This document shows, piece after piece, positions 17,033-24,565 of a stretch of DNA of 64,000 nucleotides. A model generated the notes under the pieces. It was not told the DNA's origin, searched no databases, and saw only the letters and a program-made list of their open reading frames with translations. This DNA comes from Schumannella sp. 10F1B-5-1 (GTDB taxonomy: Bacteria; Actinomycetota; Actinomycetes; Actinomycetales; Microbacteriaceae): the NCBI RefSeq assembly GCF_006517535.1, contig NZ_VHQH01000038.1, positions 124,001 to 188,000 on the forward strand. The letters run 5' to 3'. A program made the translations under genes and the position numbers. Within the stretch, counting starts at the first letter, position 1. The number at the start of each line of letters is the position of its first letter.

Positions 17033-17779
17033 TCAGCTCGCGCTGACGCTCACCTCGAGCGGGATGATGTCGGTCAGCACCCAGGTCTCGTAGTAGTCGA
17101 AGCGGACGCCGCTCTGGTCCCACGAGAGCGACCGCACGCGCAGGACCGGCTGGTCGGCGTCGATGCCGAGGCTCGACGCCACGAGCTCTGTCGGGCGCAT
17201 CGCGCGGATGACGCGCTTCGCGCCGTGCGTGAAGTGGCCGGCGCGGCGCAGGGTCTCGTTGACCGAGCCGGTGCCGCCGACCACGTCGGCGTCGTCGGCG
17301 ATCGTCTGGCCGACCGCGCGCGGGAACCAGTTCGTGCTGAACATCGCGACGCGGCCGTCCATCGAGCGAACGCGCTGCAGGGCGAAGACCTCGGTGCCCT
17401 CGCCGGTCTCGAGCGCCTCGCTCACGTGCTGGGCGGGCACAAGGAAGCGCGCATCCACGACCTTCGTCGCGATGCCGGTGCGTCCGTGCCGCACCTGCGA
17501 CTCGAGGAAGCCCTCCTGCACGGTCCAGCCGGTGGGCTGCTCGGGCGACGAGGCGAAGACGCCGCGGCGGGCGACGCGGCGCGCGTAGCCCTCGCTCTCG
17601 AGCTTCGACATGGTCTGCCGCACGGTCGCGCGTGAGAGGCCGAACTCGCGGCACAGCTCCATCTCGCTGGGCAGCCGCACGTCGGGCGGGAACTCGCCGG
17701 CGACGATGCGCTCGCGCAGGATGCCGAAGAGCTGCTCGTAGTAGGCGACGGGGGAGTCCCGTTCGATCGTCGCGGCCAT
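17033..17779 (-). CDS. GntR-family regulator with UTRA sensor domain (HutC subfamily)
   Basis: A 248-residue repressor. Residues about 10-75 form the GntR winged helix (LRERIVAGEFPPDVRLPSEM, then LSRATVRQTMSKLESEGY). The rest is a UTRA effector domain that normally binds a phosphorylated sugar or related metabolite. It lies at the end of the sugar/polyol locus and divergent from nothing else metabolic, so it is the likely reader of the TGTACG-7-CGTACA operators. The ATG at 17779 has a GAAGGGGG site. A related palindrome in its own promoter suggests autoregulation. Confidence 0.9.
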   Translation of the reverse strand: MAATIERDSPVAYYEQLFGILRERIVAGEFPPDVRLPSEMELCREFGLSRATVRQTMSKLESEGYARRVARRGVFASSPEQPTGWTVQEGFLESQVRHGRTGIATKVVDARFLVPAQHVSEALETGEGTEVFALQRVRSMDGRVAMFSTNWFPRAVGQTIADDADVVGGTGSVNETLRRAGHFTHGAKRVIRAMRPTELVASSLGIDADQPVLRVRSLSWDQSGVRFDYYETWVLTDIIPLEVSVSAS

Positions 17780-17834
17780 CGTCGGTCGACCCCCTTCGTG
17801 CTTTCGCACGAGCGTACAGCCGGGCCGTCTGGTT

Positions 17835-17859
17835 GTGTCGGTACGGGGTGTACGGACAC
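17835..17859 (-). promoter_or_regulatory. Palindrome in the gntR promoter, probable autoregulatory site
   Basis: GTGTCGGTAC-GGGGT-GTACGGACAC: ten-base arms with one mismatch and a 5-base spacer, containing two GTAC cores like the operators of the locus but with different spacing. It lies 56 bp upstream of the gntR start, and the last bases approach the divergent DUF6328 promoter. Confidence 0.6.
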
Positions 17860-17914
17860 GCGGAATCGCCTGCGAGTCGGGTGACACCGGCCCGGATCGA
17901 GTGGATGCGCTGGC

Positions 17915-17920
17915 TACGGT
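17915..17920 (+). promoter_or_regulatory. -10 box of a leaderless promoter (DUF6328 gene)
   Basis: TACGGT, six bases, then the GTG start of the DUF6328 gene. Confidence 0.5.
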
Positions 17921-17926
17921 GCGAAC

Positions 17927-18517
17927 GTGCCCCCAGCTGCGAGCGACCCGAGCCCCGACGCCCCTGCCGCCGACCCCCGAGCCGCCGAGCCCGGCGCCGC
18001 CGAGCCTCACCCCGCCGGCGACGACTTCACGGATGCGGTGCGCGACGGCCGGCCCGAGACCGAGAACCAGCGCCTCGACCGCAACTGGTCGGAGCTGTTG
18101 CAGGAGCTGCGCGTCACCCAGACCGGCACGCAGATCCTCACCGGCTTCCTGCTGACGCTCGCCTTCCAGGCGCGCTTCACCGAGCTCGACGACTACCAGC
18201 GCGCCCTCTACCTCGGGCTGGTCGGCCTCGCCGTGCTCGCGACGGTGCTCGCGCTCGCGCCGGTGAGCTTGCACCGGCTGCTGTTCCGCCGGCAGGTGAA
18301 GGGGCGCATCGTGCACACGACCGATCGCGTGCTGCAGGTGACGCTCGTGGCGGTCGGGCTCGTGCTGGCCGGAACGGTGTCGTTCATCGTCGATGTCGTC
18401 GTAGGCCGCACGCCGGGTCTCGTGGCGGGCGGCGTCGCGCTCATCGTCGTGGTGCTGCTGTGGGCGGCGCTTCCGCGGTTCGCGCGCCGCGGAGCGCCGG
18501 CGCGCGACGATCGATGA
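17927..18517 (+). CDS. DUF6328 family membrane protein
   Basis: A 196-residue protein. The first 35 residues are Pro/Ala/Asp-rich, then RLDRNWSELLQELRVTQTGTQILTGFLLTLAFQ leads into four hydrophobic segments, the pattern of the DUF6328 family common in Actinobacteria. Function is unknown. The start is set by a leaderless promoter. Its last 77 bp overlap the end of the convergent Pr6Pr gene on the other strand. Confidence 0.75.
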   Translation: MPPAASDPSPDAPAADPRAAEPGAAEPHPAGDDFTDAVRDGRPETENQRLDRNWSELLQELRVTQTGTQILTGFLLTLAFQARFTELDDYQRALYLGLVGLAVLATVLALAPVSLHRLLFRRQVKGRIVHTTDRVLQVTLVAVGLVLAGTVSFIVDVVVGRTPGLVAGGVALIVVVLLWAALPRFARRGAPARDDR

Positions 18518-19145
18518 CGAGGAACACGACCGCCAGCACGGCCGCGTAGGCGACCACCGCGAGCGCGCCGAGCACGGCGCCGCCGAGCCCGACCTGGTTC
18601 ACGTCGAGGAAGGGATACGGATACCAGCCCGTGATCGCGCCGCGCGTGAAGGTGACGGCGAGCCAGACGGCCGGCCAGATGAAAGCGAGCAGCGCGAGGC
18701 GCGCATCCCACTGCCGCCGCGGGCCGAACACGAGCCACGCGAGCGCGAACAGCACCGGGCTCACGTTGTGGAACAGCGCCGTGGCGACCACGGCCTCGCC
18801 GCGCAGCTGCAGGCCGGGCGCGAGGATGAGTCCGAACACCGAGCCGGTGACGACGATGCTCAGCAGCGCATCCAGGTGGATGAGGCGCCACAGCCACGAG
18901 GCGCCGCGCCCGGTCGCCTTCGCGATCGCCACGACCAGCACGAGCACGTTGCTGAGGATCGTGAAGAAGCTGAAGAGCCGCGCGAAGCGCACCGCCAGCG
19001 GGATGCTCGACCCGGCCTCGCCCGAGTTCGCATCCGCTCCGCCGGTGAAGAGCAGGTAGAACTGCAGCCCGAACGCGACCAGCAGCACGAGCGCGATGAC
19101 GGCGTAGGTCGCGCGTTCGGCGAGGCGGATGCGATCAGTCGTCAT
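18441..19145 (-). CDS. Pr6Pr family integral membrane protein
   Basis: A 234-residue protein with six to seven hydrophobic segments. The order RFFSFFTILSN-like (here FARLFSFFTILSNVLVLVV), then LILAPGLQLRGEAVVATALFHNVSPVLFALAWLVFGP, then WYPYPFLDVNQVG is the Pr6Pr family signature. Function is unknown. The ATG start lies inside the last codons of the AbiEii-like gene (11-bp overlap), so it is probably co-transcribed with the toxin-antitoxin pair. The C-terminal tail overlaps the DUF6328 gene. Confidence 0.8.
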   Translation of the reverse strand: MTTDRIRLAERATYAVIALVLLVAFGLQFYLLFTGGADANSGEAGSSIPLAVRFARLFSFFTILSNVLVLVVAIAKATGRGASWLWRLIHLDALLSIVVTGSVFGLILAPGLQLRGEAVVATALFHNVSPVLFALAWLVFGPRRQWDARLALLAFIWPAVWLAVTFTRGAITGWYPYPFLDVNQVGLGGAVLGALAVVAYAAVLAVVFLVIDRRAPALRGARTAEAPPTAAPRR

Positions 19146-19947
19146 CGCTCAATGCCTCGAATAGGTCCACCGCGAGCAGATGGGTCGACGCCGCCACTTG
19201 GGCTGGGTCTCCGAGCTCAGCTTCGGCCGCGCCAGCCATGGTGTTCCCGGCGCTGGAGACGTCCGCGGCGAAGTACGCGCCTAGATGCTGCAAGGCCACC
19301 GTTACAACCTCGGAACAGGTTTCGTCAGCCCGCAGCGCCTCGATCGAACGGGCCAGGACGTCGGTTTCGATCGCGATCAAGATCCGATAGATGTCATGGG
19401 CGTCTTTGTTGTCGAGTGCGCGTCGCTGGTCGACCCTCTCGCCAAGCTTGTGCAGCTTTGCGATCAAGAGCGCAGCGGGGCCCGCCACGAGCGTGCTGAA
19501 GCTGCGCTGGTCCTCCGGCTCGAAACTGCTGATCCTCCGGAGCTCTCGATCGACGAGGGCGGCCTCGAGTCCTGCGCTCTTGCGCATCGAATGAGGATCG
19601 TGGGGTGGCGCGTCGACCGAGCGACGTCCCTTGCCTGCCACGAGCGCCGGAACCATGAGATCTACCTGCACGCCGTCGCGTGAGATCCAGACACCGGGAT
19701 TCGTCGTTCCTCGTGTGAACCCGGCTGCCGTCATGGCGGCCTCGATCAGAGGATCGTCTTGCAGCGCTCGCGGATCGATAGCCAGATCGGCGTCGGTCGT
19801 GAACTCCGCGATCGCCACCTCGGCGGAGCCGGTATGGAGATAGATCGCCTGAGCCCCGACCAGGATGATCGACTCGGCTTGATCGCCCAGGGCTTCCAGG
19901 GCGTCGAGCAGCGCGCGACGTGCTGCGATGACCAACTCGTCGGTCAT
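19135..19947 (-). CDS. AbiEii-like nucleotidyltransferase (candidate toxin)
   Basis: A 270-residue protein with the minimal nucleotidyltransferase pattern: SIILVGAQAIYLH (the G-[GA]-x-A helix), then FTTDADLAID carrying the paired aspartates that bind metal, then a basic LIAKLHKLGER and NKDAHDIYRIL (K-D-x-x-D) typical of AbiEii/AbiGii toxins. Such toxins transfer nucleotides to RNA or protein targets and halt growth. It overlaps the upstream regulator gene by 4 nt (ATGA), the usual order of antitoxin then toxin. Codon use is less G+C-rich than the neighbours. Toxicity is inferred from family, not seen. Confidence 0.7.
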   Translation of the reverse strand: MTDELVIAARRALLDALEALGDQAESIILVGAQAIYLHTGSAEVAIAEFTTDADLAIDPRALQDDPLIEAAMTAAGFTRGTTNPGVWISRDGVQVDLMVPALVAGKGRRSVDAPPHDPHSMRKSAGLEAALVDRELRRISSFEPEDQRSFSTLVAGPAALLIAKLHKLGERVDQRRALDNKDAHDIYRILIAIETDVLARSIEALRADETCSEVVTVALQHLGAYFAADVSSAGNTMAGAAEAELGDPAQVAASTHLLAVDLFEALSDDD

Positions 19948-21029
19948 AGCCGCCAGCTCTCTTCGTTGTCGTCCATCCAGGCGATCAGCGCCTCGCCCTC
20001 ACTCGGATTGCGGCCGGGACCGTTGAGCAGATCGGCCGCGACCTGGGCGGGGGCAGCGACGATGAACCCCGGCGCCGCCAGTGAGGTCCCGACGAGCGCG
20101 ATCCCATCGGGCACGCTCGGCTCGATCAGGAGAACGTTCGCGGTCCCTTCCGGGGCAGGACGGAGTCCCCAAGCCTCGCTCGTTTCATCCGGCGCCTCGC
20201 TGTATGCGAGCGCCGCCCGTGTCGGCGCGAATGGAGCCCACTGCGCAGCCGCGACCGAGCCCGTGAACGCGTAGCGGCTGCTCAGCTCCGCGCTGGCGGC
20301 GCGGTCGAGCACGGCCTGAATTCCCCGCGGGTGGATCCAGCGGGTGACGCGATTGACGGCGAAGGTGTCGTAGTCAGCGCTCCACGCCCGAAGGAGGGAG
20401 GTCCATTTCGTGACGCGGAAGGTCTTCGACTCGTCGCGCTCGGTCACGAGGCCCTGGGACTCGAGGTACTCGACTGCGCGGTAGGTGGCGCCCACCGAAG
20501 CCCCCGATGCCGTCACGAGGTCCTTGATCCGCCAGCTACGGGAGCTGTCGAGCAGCGCGCGCACGATCCGTGCCGCTGGCTCGCCCTTCAAGGTGTTTCG
20601 CGGACGTCCGGCGCCCCGCGTGGGATCCGAATCCGCGCCGCGATCGGAGAGGAACAACCCCGGTGTCGCGAGTTCCATGCGGACGTTGCCGGTGAGGTCG
20701 AGATAGGAGATCCGGCGATCCTCCAGCTCCGCGCGAAGTGGTGCGCTGAGGTAGCGCGCGACAAGAAGGCCTGCCGTGGGCAGTGGTTCCGACTCGACCG
20801 CCCTCTGCAGGGCCCTCGTGATCTGGTCCAGCGATCGACGCTCCACAGTGCCGCGTGTCTCGATCGCGATCCATCCTCGGGATCCGTCGGGGGCGGTGAC
20901 GACCAATGTCAGATCCGCGGCGCTCCGGCTGGATGTCCAGGTGCGGATCTCCCAGCCCCGGGGCAGTCGTTCCTCGAGCGCTCGAATGACCTGCCGCGGC
21001 GTCGGTTCTGCCGCGGTCGTCCGTTTCAT
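19944..21029 (-). CDS. Winged-helix protein with N-terminal nuclease-like domain (candidate AbiEi-type antitoxin)
   Basis: A 361-residue protein I cannot place in a characterised family. The N-terminal part (about 40-145), with TLVVTAPDGSRGWIAIETRG and RRISYLDLTGNVRMEL, looks like a PDDEXK-like or AbiEi-associated fold; an intact nuclease site is not obvious. The middle (about 150-215) is a winged helix (WRIKDLVTASGASVGATYRAVEYL, then a wing ending in FRVTKW). The C-terminal third contains RYAFTGSVAAAQWAPFAPTRAALAYSE. Position, overlap with the nucleotidyltransferase gene and a palindrome before its start argue for an autoregulating antitoxin. Confidence 0.6.
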   Translation of the reverse strand: MKRTTAAEPTPRQVIRALEERLPRGWEIRTWTSSRSAADLTLVVTAPDGSRGWIAIETRGTVERRSLDQITRALQRAVESEPLPTAGLLVARYLSAPLRAELEDRRISYLDLTGNVRMELATPGLFLSDRGADSDPTRGAGRPRNTLKGEPAARIVRALLDSSRSWRIKDLVTASGASVGATYRAVEYLESQGLVTERDESKTFRVTKWTSLLRAWSADYDTFAVNRVTRWIHPRGIQAVLDRAASAELSSRYAFTGSVAAAQWAPFAPTRAALAYSEAPDETSEAWGLRPAPEGTANVLLIEPSVPDGIALVGTSLAAPGFIVAAPAQVAADLLNGPGRNPSEGEALIAWMDDNEESWRL

Positions 21030-21046
21030 GGGCGAGTTCCTTCCCG

Positions 21047-21099
21047 ATTCGGGTAATTATCCCCCTCCGTCGCCAGCGGAATAAACCTATTACCCGAAT
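21047..21099 (-). promoter_or_regulatory. Inverted-repeat operator of the AbiE-like pair
   Basis: ATTCGGGTAAT (21047-21057) and its exact reverse complement ATTACCCGAAT (21089-21099) are separated by 31 bases. The first arm is 17 bp from the start codon of the winged-helix gene, and the AT-rich bases between the arms (TAGGTTTATT on the minus strand) could be the -10 region. AbiEi-type antitoxins are known to repress by binding inverted repeats in their promoter. Confidence 0.7.
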
Positions 21100-21133
21100 T
21101 CGGTTTCCGAAACCCCCTCGTCGGGATCGGGGG

Positions 21134-21161
21134 TTGCGCATCCACTATTCGGCGTTACTAT
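21134..21161 (+). promoter_or_regulatory. Promoter of the padR operon
   Basis: TTGCGC and TACTAT spaced by 16 bp. The bases following, ACTATCTAGT, form an imperfect palindrome (ACTA..TAGT) over the likely start point and are a candidate PadR site. Confidence 0.4.
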
Positions 21162-21242
21162 CTAGTGGTACTCATCAATGCTGAATACCAGCGACACCGA
21201 GTAGCGGAGCCGCGAGGCTGCGCGAACACAGGAGGACGGCTG

Positions 21243-21605
21243 ATGCCGAAGCAGATCACCGAGATGCTCAAGGGGACCCTCGAGGGCATCGTGCTCGCGA
21301 TCCTCGCCGGGCGCGCCGCCTACGGCTACGAGATCACGGCCTGGCTGCGTGAGCAGGGCTTCACCGAGATCGCCGAGGGCACCGTCTATGCGCTGCTGCT
21401 GCGCATCGAGCAGCGCGGCCTCGTCGACGTCGAGAAGGTGCCCAGTGAGAAGGGTCCGCCGCGCAAGGTCTACACGCTCAACGCGGCCGGCCACGAGCAG
21501 CTCGACGACTTCTGGAGGAACTGGAGCTTCCTCGCCGAACGACTCGATCAGCTCCGCACGGGCGACGCGCCCACCGCATCCACCACTGCGAACGAAGGGG
21601 AATGA
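21243..21605 (+). CDS. PadR-family transcriptional regulator
   Basis: A 120-residue winged-helix protein. ITEMLKGTLEGIVLAILAGRAAYGYEI at the start and EGTVYALLLRIEQRGLVDVEKV with the GPPRKVYTLNAAG wing are diagnostic of PadR. It likely represses its own operon (DUF1048 protein and ABC efflux pump) until a toxic ligand binds. A GGAGG site precedes the ATG. Its stop codon overlaps an ATG of the next gene. Confidence 0.9.
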   Translation: MPKQITEMLKGTLEGIVLAILAGRAAYGYEITAWLREQGFTEIAEGTVYALLLRIEQRGLVDVEKVPSEKGPPRKVYTLNAAGHEQLDDFWRNWSFLAERLDQLRTGDAPTASTTANEGE

Positions 21606-21607
21606 CC

Positions 21608-22009
21608 ATGGCGAAGAACATCATCGAGCTCGTCGTCGGCGACCTGGCCGATAAGCGCAAGTACCGCGAGTACAAGGCCCGCGCGAAGGCGCTGCCGGCC
21701 GGCTATCGCGAGGCTGAAGCCGCCGTCGAGCGCTACGTCATGTACCTCGGGCCGACCGACGACGGCGCCAGCCTCATCGCGATGCTCGGCGACCTCGCCG
21801 ACCTGTTCGAGCAGGCCGTCGCCGACGGCACGAGCGTGCGCGACCTCGTCGGCGCCGACCCGGTCGAGTTCGCCGAGACGTTCATGGCGAACTACTCCGG
21901 CGGCAGCTGGATCACGAAGGAACGCGCACGCCTCGCCGCATCGATCGACGAGGCCGTGGGCGACGCGGGCGGCGGCACTGCGGGCACGGGATCCGGGAGC
22001 GCATCGTGA
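21608..22009 (+). CDS. DUF1048 domain protein
   Basis: A 133-residue helical protein with the DUF1048 pattern (DLADKRKYREYKARAKALPAGYREA, then a C-terminal FxxxYxGGSWITKERxRL, here FMANYSGGSWITKERARL). The family is regularly found between a PadR gene and an ABC efflux pair, but its job is unknown. An ATG 6 nt earlier overlaps the PadR stop; 21608 is preferred because it gives proper spacing to GAAGGGG. It overlaps the ATPase gene by 4 nt. Confidence 0.85.
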   Translation: MAKNIIELVVGDLADKRKYREYKARAKALPAGYREAEAAVERYVMYLGPTDDGASLIAMLGDLADLFEQAVADGTSVRDLVGADPVEFAETFMANYSGGSWITKERARLAASIDEAVGDAGGGTAGTGSGSAS

Positions 22010-22851
22010 ACGCCGTGCTCGACCGTCCGCCCGCGCCCGTCCCGACGGCGGAGCCGGCGATCGCCGTCGCCGGGCTGCAGAAGGCGTTCGCGAAGACCGA
22101 GGTGCTGCGCGGCGTCGACCTCACGGTGCAGCCGGGCGAGATCTTCGCCCTGCTCGGCGCGAACGGGGCCGGCAAGACGACGCTCATCCGCATCCTCAGC
22201 ACCCTGATGCGAGCGGATGCGGGCTCCGCGTCGGTCGCCGGGCACGACGTCGCCTCCCAGCCGGGCGCGGTGCGCGAGTCTATCAGCCTGACCGGGCAGT
22301 TCGCCGCCGTCGACGAGAAGCTGACCGGGCGCGAGAACCTGGCTCTGGTCGCGCGGCTGCGGCACCGGCCGACGCCGAACGCGATCGCCGACGAGATGCT
22401 GAGCCGCTTCGACCTGGTGGACGCGGGGTCGCGGGCCGCCGCGACCTACTCGGGCGGCATGCGCCGCCGGCTCGACATCGCGATGAGCCTGATCGGATCG
22501 CCGGCCGTGATCTTCCTCGACGAGCCGACCACGGGTCTCGACCCCGAGGCGCGTCAGGAGGTCTGGGCGACCGTCAAGCATCTCGCCCGCGGCGGCACGA
22601 CCGTGCTGCTGACCACGCAGTATCTGGAGGAGGCCGAGCAGCTAGCCGACCGCATCGCGATCCTGCACCGCGGCCGCATCCTCGTCACCGGCACGCTCGC
22701 CGAGCTGACCGCGCTGCTGCCGGCCGCGACCGTCGAATACGTCGAGAAGAGGCCCAGCCTCGAGGAGGTGTTCTTCGCACTGACCGGCGAGGAGGGCGCG
22801 GGCGAGACGGACGCAGGCCCCGCATCCACCGACAAGGAGACCGGACGATGA
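22006..22851 (+). CDS. ABC efflux ATP-binding protein (DrrA-like)
   Basis: A 281-residue ABC ATPase. It has Walker A GANGAGKTT near residue 48, signature YSGGMRRRLDIAMSLIG, Walker B VIFLDEPTTGLD and the switch histidine region TTQYLEEAEQLADRI, followed by a short C-terminal extension as in daunorubicin-type exporters. It powers the membrane subunit encoded next (4-nt overlap, ATGA). The GTG start overlaps the DUF1048 stop. Regulated by PadR by inference. Confidence 0.9.
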   Translation: MNAVLDRPPAPVPTAEPAIAVAGLQKAFAKTEVLRGVDLTVQPGEIFALLGANGAGKTTLIRILSTLMRADAGSASVAGHDVASQPGAVRESISLTGQFAAVDEKLTGRENLALVARLRHRPTPNAIADEMLSRFDLVDAGSRAAATYSGGMRRRLDIAMSLIGSPAVIFLDEPTTGLDPEARQEVWATVKHLARGGTTVLLTTQYLEEAEQLADRIAILHRGRILVTGTLAELTALLPAATVEYVEKRPSLEEVFFALTGEEGAGETDAGPASTDKETGR

Positions 22852-23627
22852 CCACCGCATCCCACGCCCTCGGCGACACCGCCACGCTGACCCGGCGCTC
22901 GCTCACGCACGTGCTGCGCAGCCCCGACACGATCATCACGACGGCGCTCATGCCGATCGCGTTCCTGCTGCTGTTCGTGTTCGTCTTCGGCGGCGCGATC
23001 GACACCGGATCGGGGCCGGGCGAGGGCAGCTACGTCAGCTACCTGCTGCCGGGCATCCTGCTCATCACCGTCGCCTCGGGCATCTCGTACACGGCCTACC
23101 GGCTGTTCCTCGACATGCAGGCGGGCATCGTCGAGCGCTTCCGCTCGATGCCGATCGCGCGCTCGTCCGTGCTCTGGGCGCACGTGCTCACCTCGATCGT
23201 GGCGAACCTCGTGTCGCTCGCGCTCGTCGTCGGGGTCGCCCTGCTCCTGGGTTTCCGCAGCTCGGCGGGCGTGCTCGACTGGCTGGCCGTGGCCGGCATC
23301 CTGGTGCTGTTCACGCTCGCGCTGACCTGGCTCGCGGTCATCCCGGGCCTGACGGCGAAGTCGGTGGATGGCGCGAGCGCGTTCTCCTATCCGCTCATCT
23401 TCCTGCCGTTCATCAGCTCGGCCTTCGTGCCGACCGACTCGATGCCGGGTCCGGTCGCGTGGTTCGCCGAGCACCAGCCGGTGACGGCGATCGTCGACTC
23501 GATCCGGGCGCTGTTCGCCGGGCAGCCGATCGGCGGCGACATCCTCGTCGCGCTCGCCTGGTGCGTCGGCATCCTGCTCGTCGCCTACGTCGCGGCGAAC
23601 GTCGTCTACCGGCGGCGGGTCGCCTGA
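22848..23627 (+). CDS. ABC efflux permease (DrrB-like, ABC-2 type)
   Basis: A 259-residue ABC-2 permease with six hydrophobic segments. It has the early VLRSPDTIITTALMPIAFLLLFVFVFGG, an extracytoplasmic GEGSYVSYLLPGILL, and LFLDMQAGIVERFRSMPIARSSVLWAHVL, all typical of daunorubicin/antibiotic exporters. It works with the ATPase encoded just upstream. It is the last gene of the padR operon; a long perfect hairpin begins 4 bp after its stop. Confidence 0.9.
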   Translation: MTTASHALGDTATLTRRSLTHVLRSPDTIITTALMPIAFLLLFVFVFGGAIDTGSGPGEGSYVSYLLPGILLITVASGISYTAYRLFLDMQAGIVERFRSMPIARSSVLWAHVLTSIVANLVSLALVVGVALLLGFRSSAGVLDWLAVAGILVLFTLALTWLAVIPGLTAKSVDGASAFSYPLIFLPFISSAFVPTDSMPGPVAWFAEHQPVTAIVDSIRALFAGQPIGGDILVALAWCVGILLVAYVAANVVYRRRVA

Positions 23628-23630
23628 GGT

Positions 23631-23711
23631 CGCGTGCACGGAAACCGGTCACCGGCGGCGCCGAGCTGCATGACAGCTCGAGCGTGCTCGTGACCGGTTT
23701 CCGTGCACGCG
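23631..23711. repeat. Perfect 22-bp inverted repeat, GTGCACGGAA family
   Basis: The 22 bases at 23631-23652 (core GTGCACGGAAACCGGTCAC) are the exact reverse complement of 23690-23711. The 37-base loop contains a smaller hairpin CGAGCTG-CATGA-CAGCTCG. The same outer core, GTGCACGGAA, starts the element at 58768. It sits between the ABC permease and the SDR gene, both on the plus strand, and may double as a terminator. Confidence 0.9.
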
Positions 23712-23817
23712 GCGATCGGGCGCCGAGGGTGTCCCTCGGGGTACCAGGGTCGCGAGGGGTCTGGGCCGGCGGCCCCGACGGGCGTCGAATGGATGCGTCA
23801 ACAGAAGGAGCGCATCC

Positions 23818-24558
23818 ATGCAACTCGCCAATCGCACCGTCTTCATCGCCGGAGGCACCTCCGGCATCGGCCTGGGCCTCGCCCGCCGGCTGGCCGACCT
23901 CGGCAGCACGGTCGTCGTCGGCGGCCGCAGCCCCGAGCGCGTGACCGATCTCGAGGCCGTGCGCATCGACGTGACCGATCCCGCCTCGGTCGCCGAGGCC
24001 CGGGATGCGGTGCTCGCCGCGCATCCGGAGCTCGACCTGCTCGTCACGATGTCGGGCGTGATGCTCATGGAGGACCTGCGCGACCCAGCCCACTTCGCCG
24101 CCGCGGAGCAGACGATCGACGTCAACCTGCTCGGCACGATCCGGGTGATCGACGCGTTCACGCCGCACCTGCTGGCGCGCGGATCCGGCGACATCGTGAC
24201 GGTGTCGTCGGGCATCGCCTTCCTGCCGTTCCCGCTCATGGCGAGCTATGCGGCGTCGAAGGCGGGCGTGCACGCCTACAGCGAGGCGCTGCGCGCGCAG
24301 CTCGCGGGCGCCGGCGTCGGCGTCACCGAGCTCGTGCCGCCGGCCGTCGCGACCGCCGGGCAGGAGAACGTGAACCCGGCCGCGCTGCCGCTCGACGGCT
24401 TCCTCGACGAGGTGCTCGGCCTGCTCGGTCAGCAGCCGACGCCGAACGAGATCGTGGTCGAGAAGGCGCTCGAGCACCGCTGGGCCGAGCGCGACGGCAC
24501 CTACGCCGAGCTCGTGGCGCGGCGTTCGCAGTCGCTCGCCTCGCTGCCCGGGCGCTGA
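23818..24558 (+). CDS. Short-chain dehydrogenase/reductase
   Basis: A 246-residue classical SDR. The cofactor motif is GGTSGIGLGLARRL near the N-terminus, the catalytic Tyr-Lys is SYAASKAG with the Ser in TVSSGIAF upstream, and the rest fits the DltE-like subgroup of oxidoreductases. Substrate unknown; NAD(P)-dependent oxidation or reduction in the cytosol. GAAGGAG precedes the ATG. It is convergent with the thioesterase gene, with 7 bp between them. Confidence 0.85.
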   Translation: MQLANRTVFIAGGTSGIGLGLARRLADLGSTVVVGGRSPERVTDLEAVRIDVTDPASVAEARDAVLAAHPELDLLVTMSGVMLMEDLRDPAHFAAAEQTIDVNLLGTIRVIDAFTPHLLARGSGDIVTVSSGIAFLPFPLMASYAASKAGVHAYSEALRAQLAGAGVGVTELVPPAVATAGQENVNPAALPLDGFLDEVLGLLGQQPTPNEIVVEKALEHRWAERDGTYAELVARRSQSLASLPGR

Positions 24559-24565
24559 GCCCGGA

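Noticed and set aside
17033-18316. 427-residue version of the GntR regulator
   Set aside because: The extra N-terminus is antisense to the DUF6328 gene; the winged helix begins right after ATG 17779, which has a ribosome-binding site.
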